Shown here: one piece after another, positions 13,144 through 24,171 of the stretch | Position numbering within the stretch: the stretch's first letter is position 1 | Layout: every line of letters begins with the position of its first letter | Assembly: GCA_009363875.1 (NCBI GenBank) | Contig: CM018691.1 | Coordinates: 3,472,001-3,536,000 of the forward strand | Direction: 5' to 3' | Length of the DNA: 64,000 nucleotides | Source: Mikania micrantha | Lineage: Eukaryota; Streptophyta; Magnoliopsida; Asterales; Asteraceae | The notes under the pieces: generated by a model | Told to the model about the DNA's origin: nothing | The model's database searches: none | The model's input: only the letters and a program-made list of their open reading frames with translations | Program-made: the position numbers and the translations under genes

Positions 13144-13525
13144 CATAAGCTTACAGACCATCTCTTACAGCCTTCTCTGACGCAGATTGGGCTGGCTCTC
13201 TAGATGACTGTCGATCCACCGGGGGATATGTCATCTATCTTGGAGCTAATCTTATCTTGTGGTGTGCTCGTAAACAAAAAACTGTCTCTCGGCCATCTAC
13301 GGAAAGCCTTGGTAGGCGCTGTTGCTGAATTAAAATGGCTAGAATCTCTTTTGAAAGAACTTCACGCTAACATGTCATCAGCTCCTATCCTATGGTGTCA
13401 CAATCTAGGTGCTACATATCTTTCGGCCAATCCAGTGTTTCATGCTCTTACAAAACATGTGGAAGTTGACTTCCTTTATGTAAGAGAAAGAGTAACTCAA
13501 AGAAAGCTCACAATTTAGTTATATT

Positions 13526-13946
13526 TAATGACTTGCATGACTTGAAGTGTTTAGGATGAAATAAAACCCCAGTCAAACCATTAACTAATAGATTGAAACT
13601 CAATCTATACAAATATGACACTATACAAACAAACATACCCAATGATTTCCCACTTTACAAATAAGACACTATGAATACCATAAATTAAAATTAACAGCAA
13701 AGAAATGCAAAGTATAGAAACAATTAATGGTGTACCTGACTTTATTGACATAATGAATGAACTTGTCCGGGTTTCAAAACCATGATTCTGCATATGAATA
13801 TTTGATCTGTTCCTGTTGTCATGTTACCTGATTTGTGTGAGTAATCTTTTCCAACTTAACCAAGTTAAAATTAAATATATATTTGGTTAATCAATACTCT
13901 TTAGCTCATTTAAGCAAAGACACAAAAAAAAACTATTAAAGCATAT
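13526..13946. repeat. Direct repeat A' (right copy)
   Basis: This is the right-hand partner of 10995-11428, following directly after the end of the copia frame. It ends in the same ACTATTAAAGCATA string, after which the two copies diverge. That gives one breakpoint of the tandem duplication. Confidence 0.85.
13736..13812 (-). other. Possible duplicated exon in repeat A'
   Basis: This is the counterpart of the 11203-11281 minus-strand interval, with the same acceptor and donor context. A further exon-like piece ends at about 13968 with a CATTGTCAAAG|GTGAGC donor. Whether either was ever a functional exon cannot be settled from this sequence. Confidence 0.25.
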
Positions 13947-14870
13947 ACATGCTGCTCACCTTTGACAATGTTGCAGCCATGAAATCATCACTAGGTCTAG
14001 GACATTGTAGTCAAATAAGTTGATGTCATCCTCCAATATAAGAGATTCGGTATAAATTTAGACCTTCAAACCATATGATCGCCATTTGGTGCCCTCGTCA
14101 AGTGGGTCCATTCTAAATTATGAATGCTGATTCCTTATCAAACTAGATGATGATGATGACGACGACGATCTCAACTCAAAATCGTTCAAAATAACAATGA
14201 ATCACCAAAAAAAAAACAAAAAAACAAGTCAGGTGTGTGTGTTTGACTAAGACATTGAATCAGACAAGTTAAAAGTTGAGTGTGGGAGAGTCGGTTGATA
14301 ATTTTCAAATTATGCTCAAAATTTTTTTACAAAACTTGAAATTTCCAAGCAAGAGTAATTTTTACATTTGTACAAAACTTTTCCCCAAAGCTAAAAAGTT
14401 TCAACCCATATTTTTTCAGCACTTGTACAGTTTTCAACTTTTTAATGTTTTTAAGCATCTTTTGTATGAAATACATGATACGTTTTTAACTTGAAAAAAA
14501 CACAAAATCAGTTAAAAAAACTAATCTACTTTTCTAAGCACATCAAACCTATAACACAACAAATATTCAAGCACGTAATTAAACAACAAAAGTCACACAA
14601 ATCAAAATTCTAGCAAAGAAATCTAAACATAATGAATTACATGAAAAAAAAATACATTTACACATGCCATTATGAAGATTAGTCTGGTTTGGTGATGGAT
14701 TCAGATACGATTGAACATCTGAACACACAAATGATCATCTAAAAACAAATTTGAAATTTAAAATATTTTTGTATTTTTCTGAAACGAAAGACAACTGTAC
14801 AACTAATAAATAAACTAAAAACAGTTAAGAAACACATATTTTTGTGAGAAGTCTTTCAAGAAAACAACAC
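13947..14870. other. AT-rich spacer, no gene recognised
   Basis: The stretch contains a short GATGATGATGACGACGACGA microsatellite (14149-14168) and A-rich tracts. The 72-codon open frame at 14276-14494 is AT-biased with no motif and I do not regard it as a gene. Confidence 0.5.
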
Positions 14871-16080
14871 ATACACCACACCATGTCCAATCAGCATTCA
14901 TGAATGTTACACTTCTGACACATTTGTCTTATGATTTAATTACTGATATACTTGTCCACTTTAAACCTAACAATACATCATTTCTAAACAAATTAATGAT
15001 CACTCATCTTTTCTGACTGAGTTACCCATTGTATTTAACCAATAAAGATCAAAATTAGTACGTGACTCATCTCTGCATAACTTAATACCTATCTTCATAA
15101 GTTCTACAAGGTTCCAATTTATTCTCTTTTTCTATTTTTCTTTTTGATTTGTCTCTCATGTTCAACACATTCTCATGGACGGCTTCAGCTAGGTCTTTAC
15201 AAAGCAATATGGCACGTATACAGACCTATGTTGGCATGATTGACTTGTTCTATCCAAATGGACGGCTTCAACTAGGTTCGTCCCAGTAATATGGCACGTG
15301 TATGGAATCGAACTTATTTTATTTTTGTGTTTTTCACAAGCTTAATACCAGCTTGATTTTCTTTTATTTTATTTTGATTCAATCATTCTCATCTGAATGG
15401 ACGGCTTCAGCTAGGTCTTTACAAAGCAATATGGCACGTGTACAGACTTGAATTCATGAATCATTGGAAACCTCATTAGATCCTATGATAACAGGTGTAT
15501 GCCTGATTTGAGCCAAAAACTATTTATCACTTAACTAGTTTTCTAAAATGGATCCCACAATTCAGACTTCCTAAGCAATCACCAATAGTCTATACATTTT
15601 GTAAAGTTGGCCTATCAGTACATCAAATCACATAACTCGTGTGCTTTCGGTTTATGCGTTCACTTTTTGCTTTTAAGACATGATAGGTTAACACATCACT
15701 TTCTCAAACAAGACTCTCTCATTTTTTTAATTTTTCAGATGTTTTTGGTTTTATCAAATTTTTCAGATGTTATTGGTTTTTCAAATTTTTCAAATGTTTT
15801 TGGTTTTCAAATTAAACTACTTTTTCTCCCCCTAAAAACCTAAAACTGAAAATCTTTTTGAGTTTTTGATCAAGTGAAAGAAAAAATAATATAAATATTA
15901 ACAAAGAAGAAATAAAACAAAAGGACCTAACTAATAAAAGCGATGATCATTTGTTTGAATCAGATGAAGGAATGACTTCTCTGATACCACTTTGTAGGAC
16001 CTATTTGAAGCCCGGAAACAATCCGGTTCACCAAGGAATCTAAATTTAGATCGACCAGACAACGACAATAACAGAACACG
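14871..16080 (-). mobile_element. Remnant of an LTR retrotransposon 5' end, minus orientation
   Basis: On the minus strand the string TGGTATCAGAG (15979-15989 on plus: CTCTGATACCA) is the classic initiator-tRNA-Met primer-binding site. It is followed on the plus strand, after four bases, by TGTAGGACC (from 15993), suitable as the border of an LTR. The sequence to the left would then be untranslated or gag-leader sequence. It includes three copies of a ~53-bp repeat and a T-rich stretch with repeated TTTTTCAGATG. No polyprotein frame survives and the other LTR was not found, so the extent is approximate. Confidence 0.5.
15177..15453. repeat. Three dispersed direct repeats of ~53 bp
   Basis: The segments at 15177-15230, 15259-15312 and 15398-15451 share GGACGGCTTCAGCTAGGTC and AATATGGCACGT with few changes. 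Copies 2 and 3 contain the G-box-like CACGTG. Spacers of roughly 30 and 85 bp separate them. Confidence 0.85.
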
Positions 16081-17132
16081 TGTTTTATGTTCAACATACA
16101 AATCACATATGTGATACCAAAAGAAATTTAAGATCTAATTAAATCTACTTGGACCTTAGCTACTCACAAAATCATTATTCACATTTATTTCAATATATAT
16201 TTCTTTTTTATCCACCCACACAAATATTTTTATTGTAATTAATTAAAAAGTAACATATTGCATAACTCAACCTAAGTACTACTGCAAATTTTTAAAATTA
16301 TTAGGAGGGTACTACTAACCAATTGAGCTTGGTTGTTTTCCATGTGCATTACGTCACTGTTGGCAAGAAGAACAAAGTCATTCTTCTATTTGGATTTTGG
16401 GTCATTTTAAGCAACATCATGATGTTTACTGCAAAATAGAACTTAGATTTGTCAGAAATAACATAACAATAACAAATAACTCACACAATATCATTGAATT
16501 CTAAACAAAAGAAAACTAACATCAATTGATTTACATGTGTAGTTACAACTCTTTATATATTGATGTACAAATCTTCTCATAGTCAAAAGTGCTAAATTTC
16601 TAAATAGATACGGGTTTCAAAGATGAAACCTAACCTGTTCTACACCAAGGTCAAGTTAAGCCTTCTTTTTATTATAACTTTGAATTCCTCCATTTTAACA
16701 GATCATATTATCTCAGCCCTAATTTCTCACCTATACAATTCTAATCAAATAATTTCTTTCAATAATTAAGGTGCTAATTTCAGGTTTTAGGGAGTCGGAT
16801 CAAACACGAATTTAAAGTTAAAAGAAGCTTTGATTTGGAACACTCTCAACGCCATCTATTTTACCAAATGAAATAGTTAGGCACACAAACAACTTCAGTT
16901 ATTTTGGGAGGTTATAAAGCAAAAATAATTTTTATAAGCATATGTTATGAAGATGAAAGCAGAAACTTGTGTAATAAAACTCCACTCAACCACCAAGTAC
17001 AACATATTTTCCGGGAAATATAGGGTAAAATATTCATGGTCTAGCAAATTGTTTATCAAAAATATTTAAATAACAGTCTGATTCTAGATGGAGTTTAAGG
17101 TAAGAAGATTCAATTGAATTATAAAGTCTTAC
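16081..17132. other. No gene recognised
   Basis: About 1 kb of AT-rich DNA. If the minus-strand exon-like pieces at 17.1-17.7 kb belong to a former gene, this may be intron or downstream sequence. No exon with convincing borders was found here. Confidence 0.4.
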
Positions 17133-17214
17133 CCAATCGTCTTCCCACTGTTGACCAGACTCTTTTCCTTCTTTCTTGCTATCACACACTGCCAGTTTTG
17201 ATCATACATGTGAC
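17133..17214 (-). pseudogene. Exon-like piece resembling DSS1/SEM1
   Basis: On the minus strand an open frame ends KKEGKESGQQWEDDW immediately before a good donor (GTAAGACT). The QQWEDDW string with the preceding charged residues matches the C-terminal half of the small acidic 26S-proteasome and BRCA2-binding protein DSS1/SEM1, as known from the plant family. The expected next exon, a D-rich stretch with DDF, was not found nearby. The frame is blocked by a TGA about 25 codons upstream unless a CTGGCAG acceptor is used. I favour a gene fragment. A chance match in a short acidic stretch is the alternative. Confidence 0.35.
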
Positions 17215-17317
17215 CTAAACACCTTCAAACAAGTGATATATAAAGCCAGTTAACATTTTTTACATATCCCAGTTGTTAAACCAGTACCTAACAAAGTAGA
17301 CACGTCTAATTACTTAC

Positions 17318-17387
17318 ATATTTTATCAGCATCCCAATCATCATCATACAATGTTGGAATTAGGTGACTGATGCAACCATTATCTAC
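17318..17387 (-). other. Possible small exon (minus strand)
   Basis: A 70-bp interval with an acceptor (TTGCTTGCCAG) and a donor (GTAAGT) reads VDNGCISHLIPTLYDDDWD and continues openly. Its acidic YDDDWDADK end is compatible with the DSS1-like piece next to it, but the reading frames of the two do not join cleanly. Confidence 0.3.
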
Positions 17388-17464
17388 CTGGCAAGCAAAT
17401 CAAACAAAAGTTAAGAAATATTTCAAATAAAAGTTTAGAAATGTGGAGTTCATAAATTACATAC

Positions 17465-17712
17465 GTAGGTAGGGTTTGAGCGGAAACACGACCACCGCCA
17501 CCGCTGGTGGTGTTCAATCGACGATTTACAGAATAGAGATGCTGGATACCTCCGGTGGATGTCTCACCGGAAACCCGATCGACGGTTGTTGGCGTTGCTC
17601 CTCCAATTGGGCGAACAATCGGCATTGTCTCGCCAACTGCTCCATCGGGTTTGAAACAAAACTTGGCGACAAAGGCTGCCAGATCTACGTCGTCACCGAC
17701 TCCTCCGACCAT
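17465..17712 (-). other. Possible first exon (minus strand), GC-richer
   Basis: This island is clearly more GC-rich than its surroundings. On the minus strand an ATG at 17712 opens about 80 codons (start MVGGVGDDVDLAAFVAKF) up to a GTATGTAA donor-like site, and an AGGGTTTTA leader-type sequence precedes it. The plus strand is also open here (17476-17730), so coding strand and status are uncertain. The product is not recognised. A GGTGGTGGTGGTGGTGG microsatellite lies just outside (17833-17851). Confidence 0.35.
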
Positions 17713-18044
17713 GCTGCATCGAAGGAGTAAAACCCTAATGCCGTAGCAGTCGCCTTCATCGAAGGGGTTTTACATAAAGATGAGGAGCGTGATCACGGTG
17801 GTTGGAGATGCAAGAAGATGAGGAGGTGAAGCGGTGGTGGTGGTGGTGGTGGACCTGGTGGTCTTTCTCGTGTCACTACCGGAATGAATGGACGGTCGGC
17901 AGTCGACAGACAAAGGGTTTTGAGAGATTTGCGGAAATTCAAATTTTGATACGGAGTTGGAACGTGATTTAATAAATTTAATATATAAATAATAAAATTT
18001 TCATTTCACATTTCAGATATTTTCCAAATTTAATATAAGATTTA

Positions 18045-18673
18045 GGGGCCTGTTAGGGAGACGCCATGGTGGATAACTGGACACCCGTCAATACGGCCCG
18101 TATTGGGCTTTACGGGTCGTATTGAAAGAATATTCTGACAATAGCTGACACGTCAAATCATAGGGCTGACGCACGTCTGACACGCAGTACATACGGCCCG
18201 TATAGGGCAATACGGGTCGTATTGATTTTAAAAAATAACATCTTCTCCATTGTTTGAATCTTATACGATAATGTAAAAGCCTGTCACTCTGTCAGCTTTT
18301 TAAAAAGGGGCCTGTTATGCCACTCAAACAATCAAAGGTGAGATTCCAAGAACATTGACATTCAGTGATTGGAAGTGACGATGGTTTTCCAGCTAAACAC
18401 TATGAGAGAGAAAACTATAATGAATGAAGTGAGAAATTATGTATTAAATGAAGAGAGAGAGAGTAAAATTGTATTGTTTGATTTTGGTTTTGATTTTGAC
18501 CCTATACGAACCGTAAAGGGCAATACGGGCCGTATGTACTTTTAACCGCCAGACAGTAACCTGACAAAGTCTGACAAAATCTGACACACATACGACCCGT
18601 AAAGGGTCATACGACCCGTATAAGCCTAGGTGGTGTCAACTTATCTATAGGGGGTGTCCAAATAACCTCCCCC
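18045..18673. mobile_element. Non-autonomous inverted-repeat element with four GC palindromes
   Basis: It is flanked by the 8-bp direct repeat AAGATTTA (18037-18044 and 18674-18681), as in hAT-type insertions. The termini are only partly complementary (GGGG, then GTTA, then GACACC-like blocks). Inside are four ~32-bp imperfect palindromes built from TACGGCCCGTA/TACGGGTCGTA, at about 18091-18124, 18191-18224, 18504-18537 and 18589-18620. The string GGGGCCTGTTA occurs at the left end and again at about 18307. The flanks share a ~50-bp direct repeat (AATAATAAAATTTTCATTTC). Confidence 0.65.
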
Positions 18674-20340
18674 AAGATTTATCATATATTTATATATATA
18701 TAAATAATTGATTTAATAAATTTACATTATATAAATAATAAAATTTTCATTTCACATTTCAGCTTGATACATATATTAACATGATATGACTAAAATCTTT
18801 TTTACATAATTTTAGTTAGGTATATATCATTTTTTGTTATGTTCAATACGAGGCTACCATCACAACGCGCAAAGTAAACCCGGATTTTATATATGTGTGT
18901 CTATAGATTCTATGTGTGTTTGCATACAAGGTTATACACTTATGTATTACACGAGCTTGGGGATATAAATTATGTAATTTTATATATGTCTTCGTGAATT
19001 TACATATTTAAAAACTTTCTTCAGACATGATTTTTATTACATGATGTTATAAACCAATGTGTTACACAAGTTTAGATCATTATATTGTTGGTTCATTATT
19101 TGTTATTCATAAAATTAATAAGCATAAATGAAGAGAAATGAGAGATGAAAGAGAAGAGTAATTGTAAGTATTCATTAATTAAAAATTATGATTTAATAAC
19201 AAGGATAATGAGAGGCACATACTAACAACTATTGGGGTTTCTGGTTTTAATTATCAACATGTGTTTTATCACACTGATAAGTTTTCTCATGTATCTGTAA
19301 GTTAAATGGTGTGACTAATGTACAAACTTTTCATTGTCTATGTGTCATCCAATCAAATATAAGTCAACTCAACAACGAAATTCAAATGAATTTGATCAAT
19401 AAACCTTAGGCATCATCCGAAAACAAAACAAAAACCAAAGTGGAGTATGAAGTGCATTGATATTTCAGACTAAGAGTACCTAAAATTGCCTCAATCTTTA
19501 TTTTTGTAGATTTTAATTTTTTGATTCTTACTTTCTTTTGAAAGAAAAAGATTTCTACATGCTCAAGAAAAGTATAAAACACTATAGTTAGTAACTTTTA
19601 AATGAAGTTAAGTACGTGTCAAATATTGATATTTGATGATGATCCATGAAGTAAATCTACTTCTTTTGTAGTCCAAGGAGATATGTCTCATAGTTGATCT
19701 GGTAGTAAAAAAAATATCAAACTACTTATATAACTATATCCGTGCTCAAAATGTTTATATGTGAACAAAACAAAATGTTATAGTTTTTTATATTTACTTA
19801 TAGCTAACATGTGCATAAAATTTGTTAGTGATTCCAGCCTTATCAAAAGCACATGAAAACCAACTGCTATATGTGACTTTACAACCTTAAACTCAATTTA
19901 ACGTATCAAACTTGTTACTCTAAAAACCAGTGTCGTGTCGAAAAGAAGCTTGATTCACCTTATGAAATGCCCCATGTTGTTATGTGTATTTGATTTGCAC
20001 CAGCCTAGTCGGTCGATTAATCAGTAGCACCTATTATTTTTTTGGCTAATCGGTCAAAATTGGGTTTAGTAGGTCTAGTTAGAGGAATTCGGTAGGAACC
20101 CAATGAAATTCCAGCAACTTTTTAAAATTTTGTGGCATTTTCGGCAACTTTAAAATTTCGTGTCATTTTAAGTTTCGGCAACTTAAAATCGCACCCATAT
20201 GAAACAGGTGACCTGAAACAGTACCCGGTTTCACTTTGCAGCTTATCTAAGAAAACTCGGTTTCTACCCGGAACCATTTCCTATATAAAAAACCTGAACA
20301 TGTGACTCTACCGAGGGATAGCCTATATCATGACACGCTT
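18674..20340. other. AT-rich spacer with a decayed Helitron-like piece
   Basis: At 18940-19010 the order TTATACAC-TATGTATTACACGAG followed by AATTATGTAATTTTATA recalls the start of the tandem-array units at 1-8 kb. A second similar string lies near 19047. No coding frame is seen. Confidence 0.45.
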
Positions 20341-20344
20341 GGAC

Positions 20345-20620
20345 CTAGAGTTGCACAAAAAAACAAGTTATGTTCCACAAATAAGTTCCATCCAAACCGA
20401 TCCGAACCGCTGGTTTGACACAAGTTTGAGTTTTTACCGTTAAAACCAGTTCCTCAATCGACCTGAACCGGTTTCAGCCCCTTCGAACCGCTTCCTATAG
20501 GGTTGGCATCCCCTTCTCTCAAATCAATTTTACCCCAAACCGGTTTAGGGCCATCATTCACCAAACCTGGCTGGTTCCTAACCCGAACCGGTTTGGCTAA
20601 AAAAACCGGGTTGTGCACCG
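20345..20620. repeat. AACCGG-rich repeat element, degenerate
   Basis: The segment is dense in AACCGG/CCGGTT and related words (GAACCGGTTT and similar). It resembles those at 24606-24912 and 34485-34570 in starting with a GCACAAAAAA-type string. Frames across it (20454-20799, both strands) are by-products of the repeat. The ends are not defined. Confidence 0.45.
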
Positions 20621-20799
20621 CTACTTGGACCCTCTTCCAAATTGGGCTCAAGACTTCTTTGTTGGACTTCAATACATGTCTTCTAATGGGCCTGACTCCG
20701 TTAACGTTGAGTTTTTCCGTCTTATTTAACGATGATGGAGTTAAATACAAAAGTATTAAAGTGTATAGAACATTAATACGCATAACATTAGAAGCATAA

Positions 20800-22183
20800 T
20801 TGTTACCATGATTCAGAAGAAGACATATGAACCTAAAGGGAATTTAATGATGATGTCATTAGGTGAATGAAACCTGTTTGTATTAATTGATCACATAAAG
20901 TGGAAACTATTATCGTCCACTAAAAACATATTAATTGTTCTTAATTATAACATTTGTTCTCTGTGCAAAAATATTTTAAATAAGAATAAGTACATTAGAA
21001 GGCCTTTTATGACAAAGGTGTCACGTTATGCCTATGTAAATAATTGATAATTATTTTTCTATCTTTAATTTATGATGGATAAAATATGTAATTAATTAGT
21101 ATTATCACACATGATCTTAATAGCTTATACTAAGTTACTACTATGTATATTAAATGAGTTAAATAAAAATATATTAAATAGCTAGTAACTCATACATTAC
21201 ATGAATAAAATAAATAAAACACAAAATAATAAAAACAAATGAAGGTTAGGGCTACCAATAAAATCATTGGAGTTGGTTGTTGCTCCATATGATGTCAAGG
21301 ATTCAAGCCCTAGACGAAAGTAAATGGTTATAAAAATTTGTTAAAAAAGTTAGTGAGAAAATTCTAAAAGTAAAAAGAATGTAAAGTATTATTAAAATTA
21401 AGTATAGGTAAGTAATTATATGATAAAATAATAATATCATTTTAAAAAAAGATTGTTTGTAAACATTATGTTTTAGACATTTTGTTTAAAACCCTGTTTT
21501 TAAACAGTGTCATTTAAAAAAAATGCTATGTTTTTTTTAACATTTCGTATTATTACAAATTTTGTTGGTTTAGAAAAGCTTCATATTTTAAAATAATTTA
21601 GTTTTTTAAAACGTTTGATATTTATAATTTAATAATTAAGAAATCTATTTTTTAAATCTAAAAATACATAACTAATATAATTAATAATTAATATTTTTAT
21701 TTAATACAAGAGAAAAAAATTGAAATATAAAAAAATGAAGTTTTATTTCTATTTATTATTATAATAAAAAATTACTAAGCAATGTTACATGTTTGATGAT
21801 AATTAATATCGTAATTGGTAACTAAAATCTAATAACTTTAAAGAGTTTAATACCATTTTTTTCTCAAATTTTAACTTACAATAAACCTATTTATTTTAAT
21901 GTTTTAACAAGTTTTATTAGCTCACAAAGCTGTTTCATGTTGATAGAATCATAGAAACTTGTCTTTCATATGCGAATGTCACACATTAAGCTCGTGTAAG
22001 TTTAATTATACCCTGGAAATGAAAGTAAATTTTCATTTTTTCTTTTGAATAACAACAACTAAAATATTTAAAATAAAATTACCAAGATATAATCCAGGAT
22101 AATGTTTTCATCTTTAAGAATCAAACTCATAATTTTTTGGTTGAGATAATAACACCTAAACACTACACCCAACTCACCATTAG
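20800..22183. other. AT-rich DNA, no gene seen
   Basis: Only AT-rich sequence with poly-T and poly-A tracts. A tRNA-like stretch with a GGATTCAAGCCCT B-box-like string (about 21245-21320) may be an old SINE. Confidence 0.5.
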
Positions 22184-22493
22184 GGTGTTCATTAGGGCGG
22201 ATAACGAGTTATTCAGGTTTTTCGGGTCTGAAACTTTTTTTGTTCTATCCGAAACCCGACCAGAAATTCGAAATATATTATCCGAGTAGGAAAACCCGAA
22301 TTTGTGCATCCGAACAAACATGTTTTTTCGGGTTATTCGAATATCCGATCCGAAAAAGCTAGTTTTTGCATATCCGAAACCCGAACCTGAAATCATATTA
22401 TCCGCACCAAAATTGATTTCGGATAAGGTTTTTTCGGGTTTCGGATACGATTTGAATTTCGAATTTTTTCGAATTTCGGATATTTTGAACACC
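22184..22493. mobile_element. Short inverted-repeat MITE rich in CGGGTTTCGGATA words
   Basis: The ends are GGTGTTCA and TGAACACC, a perfect 8-bp inverted repeat. Between them alternating TCGGGTT, TTCGGATA and CCGAAACCCG words form many small hairpins. This explains the 113-residue and 72-residue frames on the two strands. No reliable target duplication was seen, so the superfamily is open. Confidence 0.6.
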
Positions 22494-23902
22494 ATATTCA
22501 CCATCGAGAATAAACCTTGATAAGCAAATTTTATTTTTAATTAGTATTTGCAATTTTGTGTTAAAACATAAAACTATTAATTACTGGTGATGGTAATTGG
22601 TAAAGATGACAATAAATCGGTGACTGCAATGATGTGTTAAAATAAAGTCTATATAGTGGGGGTCAACCTTCAAACTACCTCATCGCATGCTTCACGTGTT
22701 ATCACTTCCATTATCACGTGACAAAAAGTAAATGCATAATATATGGAATGACAAGGCATATTTCATCCTAAAATAAAAATAAATGTTTATTGTTCTACTT
22801 TAACATGTTCTATAAAAGTTCCACTTTCAAAATATCTACATTCCACCCCCGTAGTTTTATATTATTTAACCTTTTTTTTGTATGATTTTTCGTAGGTTTT
22901 TTATAATTTTGTATTCACTATAAACTTCCTGTTATAGAATAATAATAATACGTATATATATAATTACTTTGTTTTACCGCGTGTAGGAAAAAAGTACATT
23001 ATAGATATTGTCAATTAAGTGTAAACCCGAAGACATACATTATTGTAAAGCAAGTGTCATTCAATCGTAAAAGCAAGTGTCGTCTCAACACAAAATTAAG
23101 CATTTAATAACATAAAATGAGCATTAAGAAACTAAAATGTAACACACAAACACAATAATAAACATTGCTCTAATAAAAGAAAACTTAAAACTAAACCCTT
23201 AAACAAATGGAAAATATTGAGAGGGGCATATAGTCATATAGATATGGACTAAAAAACAGTTAACTAAAACGGTACCAGCTAGTAAAAGTTTTTTAAACCA
23301 ATTTCTTTTATATTGACTCTAGATTTTTGAAAAAACCGACGGTTTAGAATCGGTTATCAATTGGTCAATAGGTCCACTTAAATAAACTTTTTTGTCATAT
23401 TACCTTTAACCCATTTCATTTATTAGGTCATTTTTTATTTTAGTGCTTGAAAAACTAGTTATTGCTATGGTTAAAACCGATTTGACAAATGATAACCGGT
23501 TAACCGGTTCAATTAAGCGGATAGTATATGTACCTCTTAGATAGAGAACACGGTAGTAGATTTAGATTGTGCCCAACACATGCAAGAGAAAAAAAAAAAA
23601 AATAAATAAAATGAAAGGAGGAGGACAAATAATCGAGAGAAACAGGAGTAGAAAGTGATTGCTAAGGCTTATAAAGTTGAACAAATTAGAGAGTGTCACG
23701 TATCAACAACTTTTTTTCAAATGTAGGGTACGAATTGGTCATTATTTTGTTACTTCTTTTCATTTGGTCGAGTATGGTTATTAAATATTCAACTTACGCA
23801 TTGTTAATTATACTCAATAAAATGTTGACGTGTTAAGTAGCGATATGAATGCTAAATTAAGACATTATATTGGCTTATCGATCTTGTTCAACATTACTAT
23901 AA
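22494..23902. other. AT-rich DNA, no gene seen
   Basis: No coding frame or RNA gene is visible. A short AACCGGTTAACCGGTT-like patch at about 23495-23515 and an A-rich tract at 23588-23605 are the only notable features. Confidence 0.5.
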
Positions 23903-24171
23903 GACTATGGTGGTAAAGCCCCATCACTTCACGTAGGCGTTACGTAAACAATTAACATCATCACCCCTCATCACTCCACGTCATCACCACATGTGTTATC
24001 ATCACCCTCTGATCAAGCATCCGTCACCCCCTTTTCTCCTTTCTTCTTCCTTCATGCCGTGACCACCCTCACGTATAGCCCCGGTCACGCCCCGGTGTAG
24101 AGAAGAAAGAACGCTATAGAGGCGTGACCCATACCCCTCACGCACTCACTCATTTGCCACTACACATAGCC
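23903..24171. mobile_element. Tourist/PIF-Harbinger-like MITE, copy 1
   Basis: The 269-bp element is bordered by TAA on both sides. Its ends are imperfect inverted repeats (GACTATGGTGG and the complement of GGCTATGTGTAGTGG). The interior is rich in CATCAC/GTGATG words. A second copy in opposite orientation lies at 44460-44713. The 3-bp TAA duplication fits PIF/Harbinger MITEs. Confidence 0.7.

Larger units (their letters stand above)
11443..13518 (+). pseudogene. Second Ty1/copia Pol fragment (RT end to RNase H), interrupted by a hAT-like element
   Basis: The first part (11443-11758) matches the 8594-8912 part of fragment 1 nearly base for base. It encodes the connection region (SRPDITFAVNKVCQF, then ILRYLQGT). 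The rest resumes at 13144 after the inserted element and encodes RNase H: SDADWAGS near 13175-13200, a TGGY stretch, then a C-terminal tail with ALVGAVAELKWLESLLKEL and KHVEVDFLYVRERV, ending at a natural stop (13516-13518). The insertion plus small gaps (loss of EAEY after PSTE) inactivate it. It keeps a 3' end that fragment 1 has lost, so fragment 1 cannot be its direct parent in present form. Confidence 0.88.

Noticed and set aside
20454..20799. 109-residue and 98-residue frames on opposite strands
   Set aside because: They cover the AACCGG-rich repeat and show no protein motif.
22163..22520. 113-residue and 72-residue frames on opposite strands
   Set aside because: Both lie in the CGGGTTTCGGATA palindrome MITE and arise from its repeated words.
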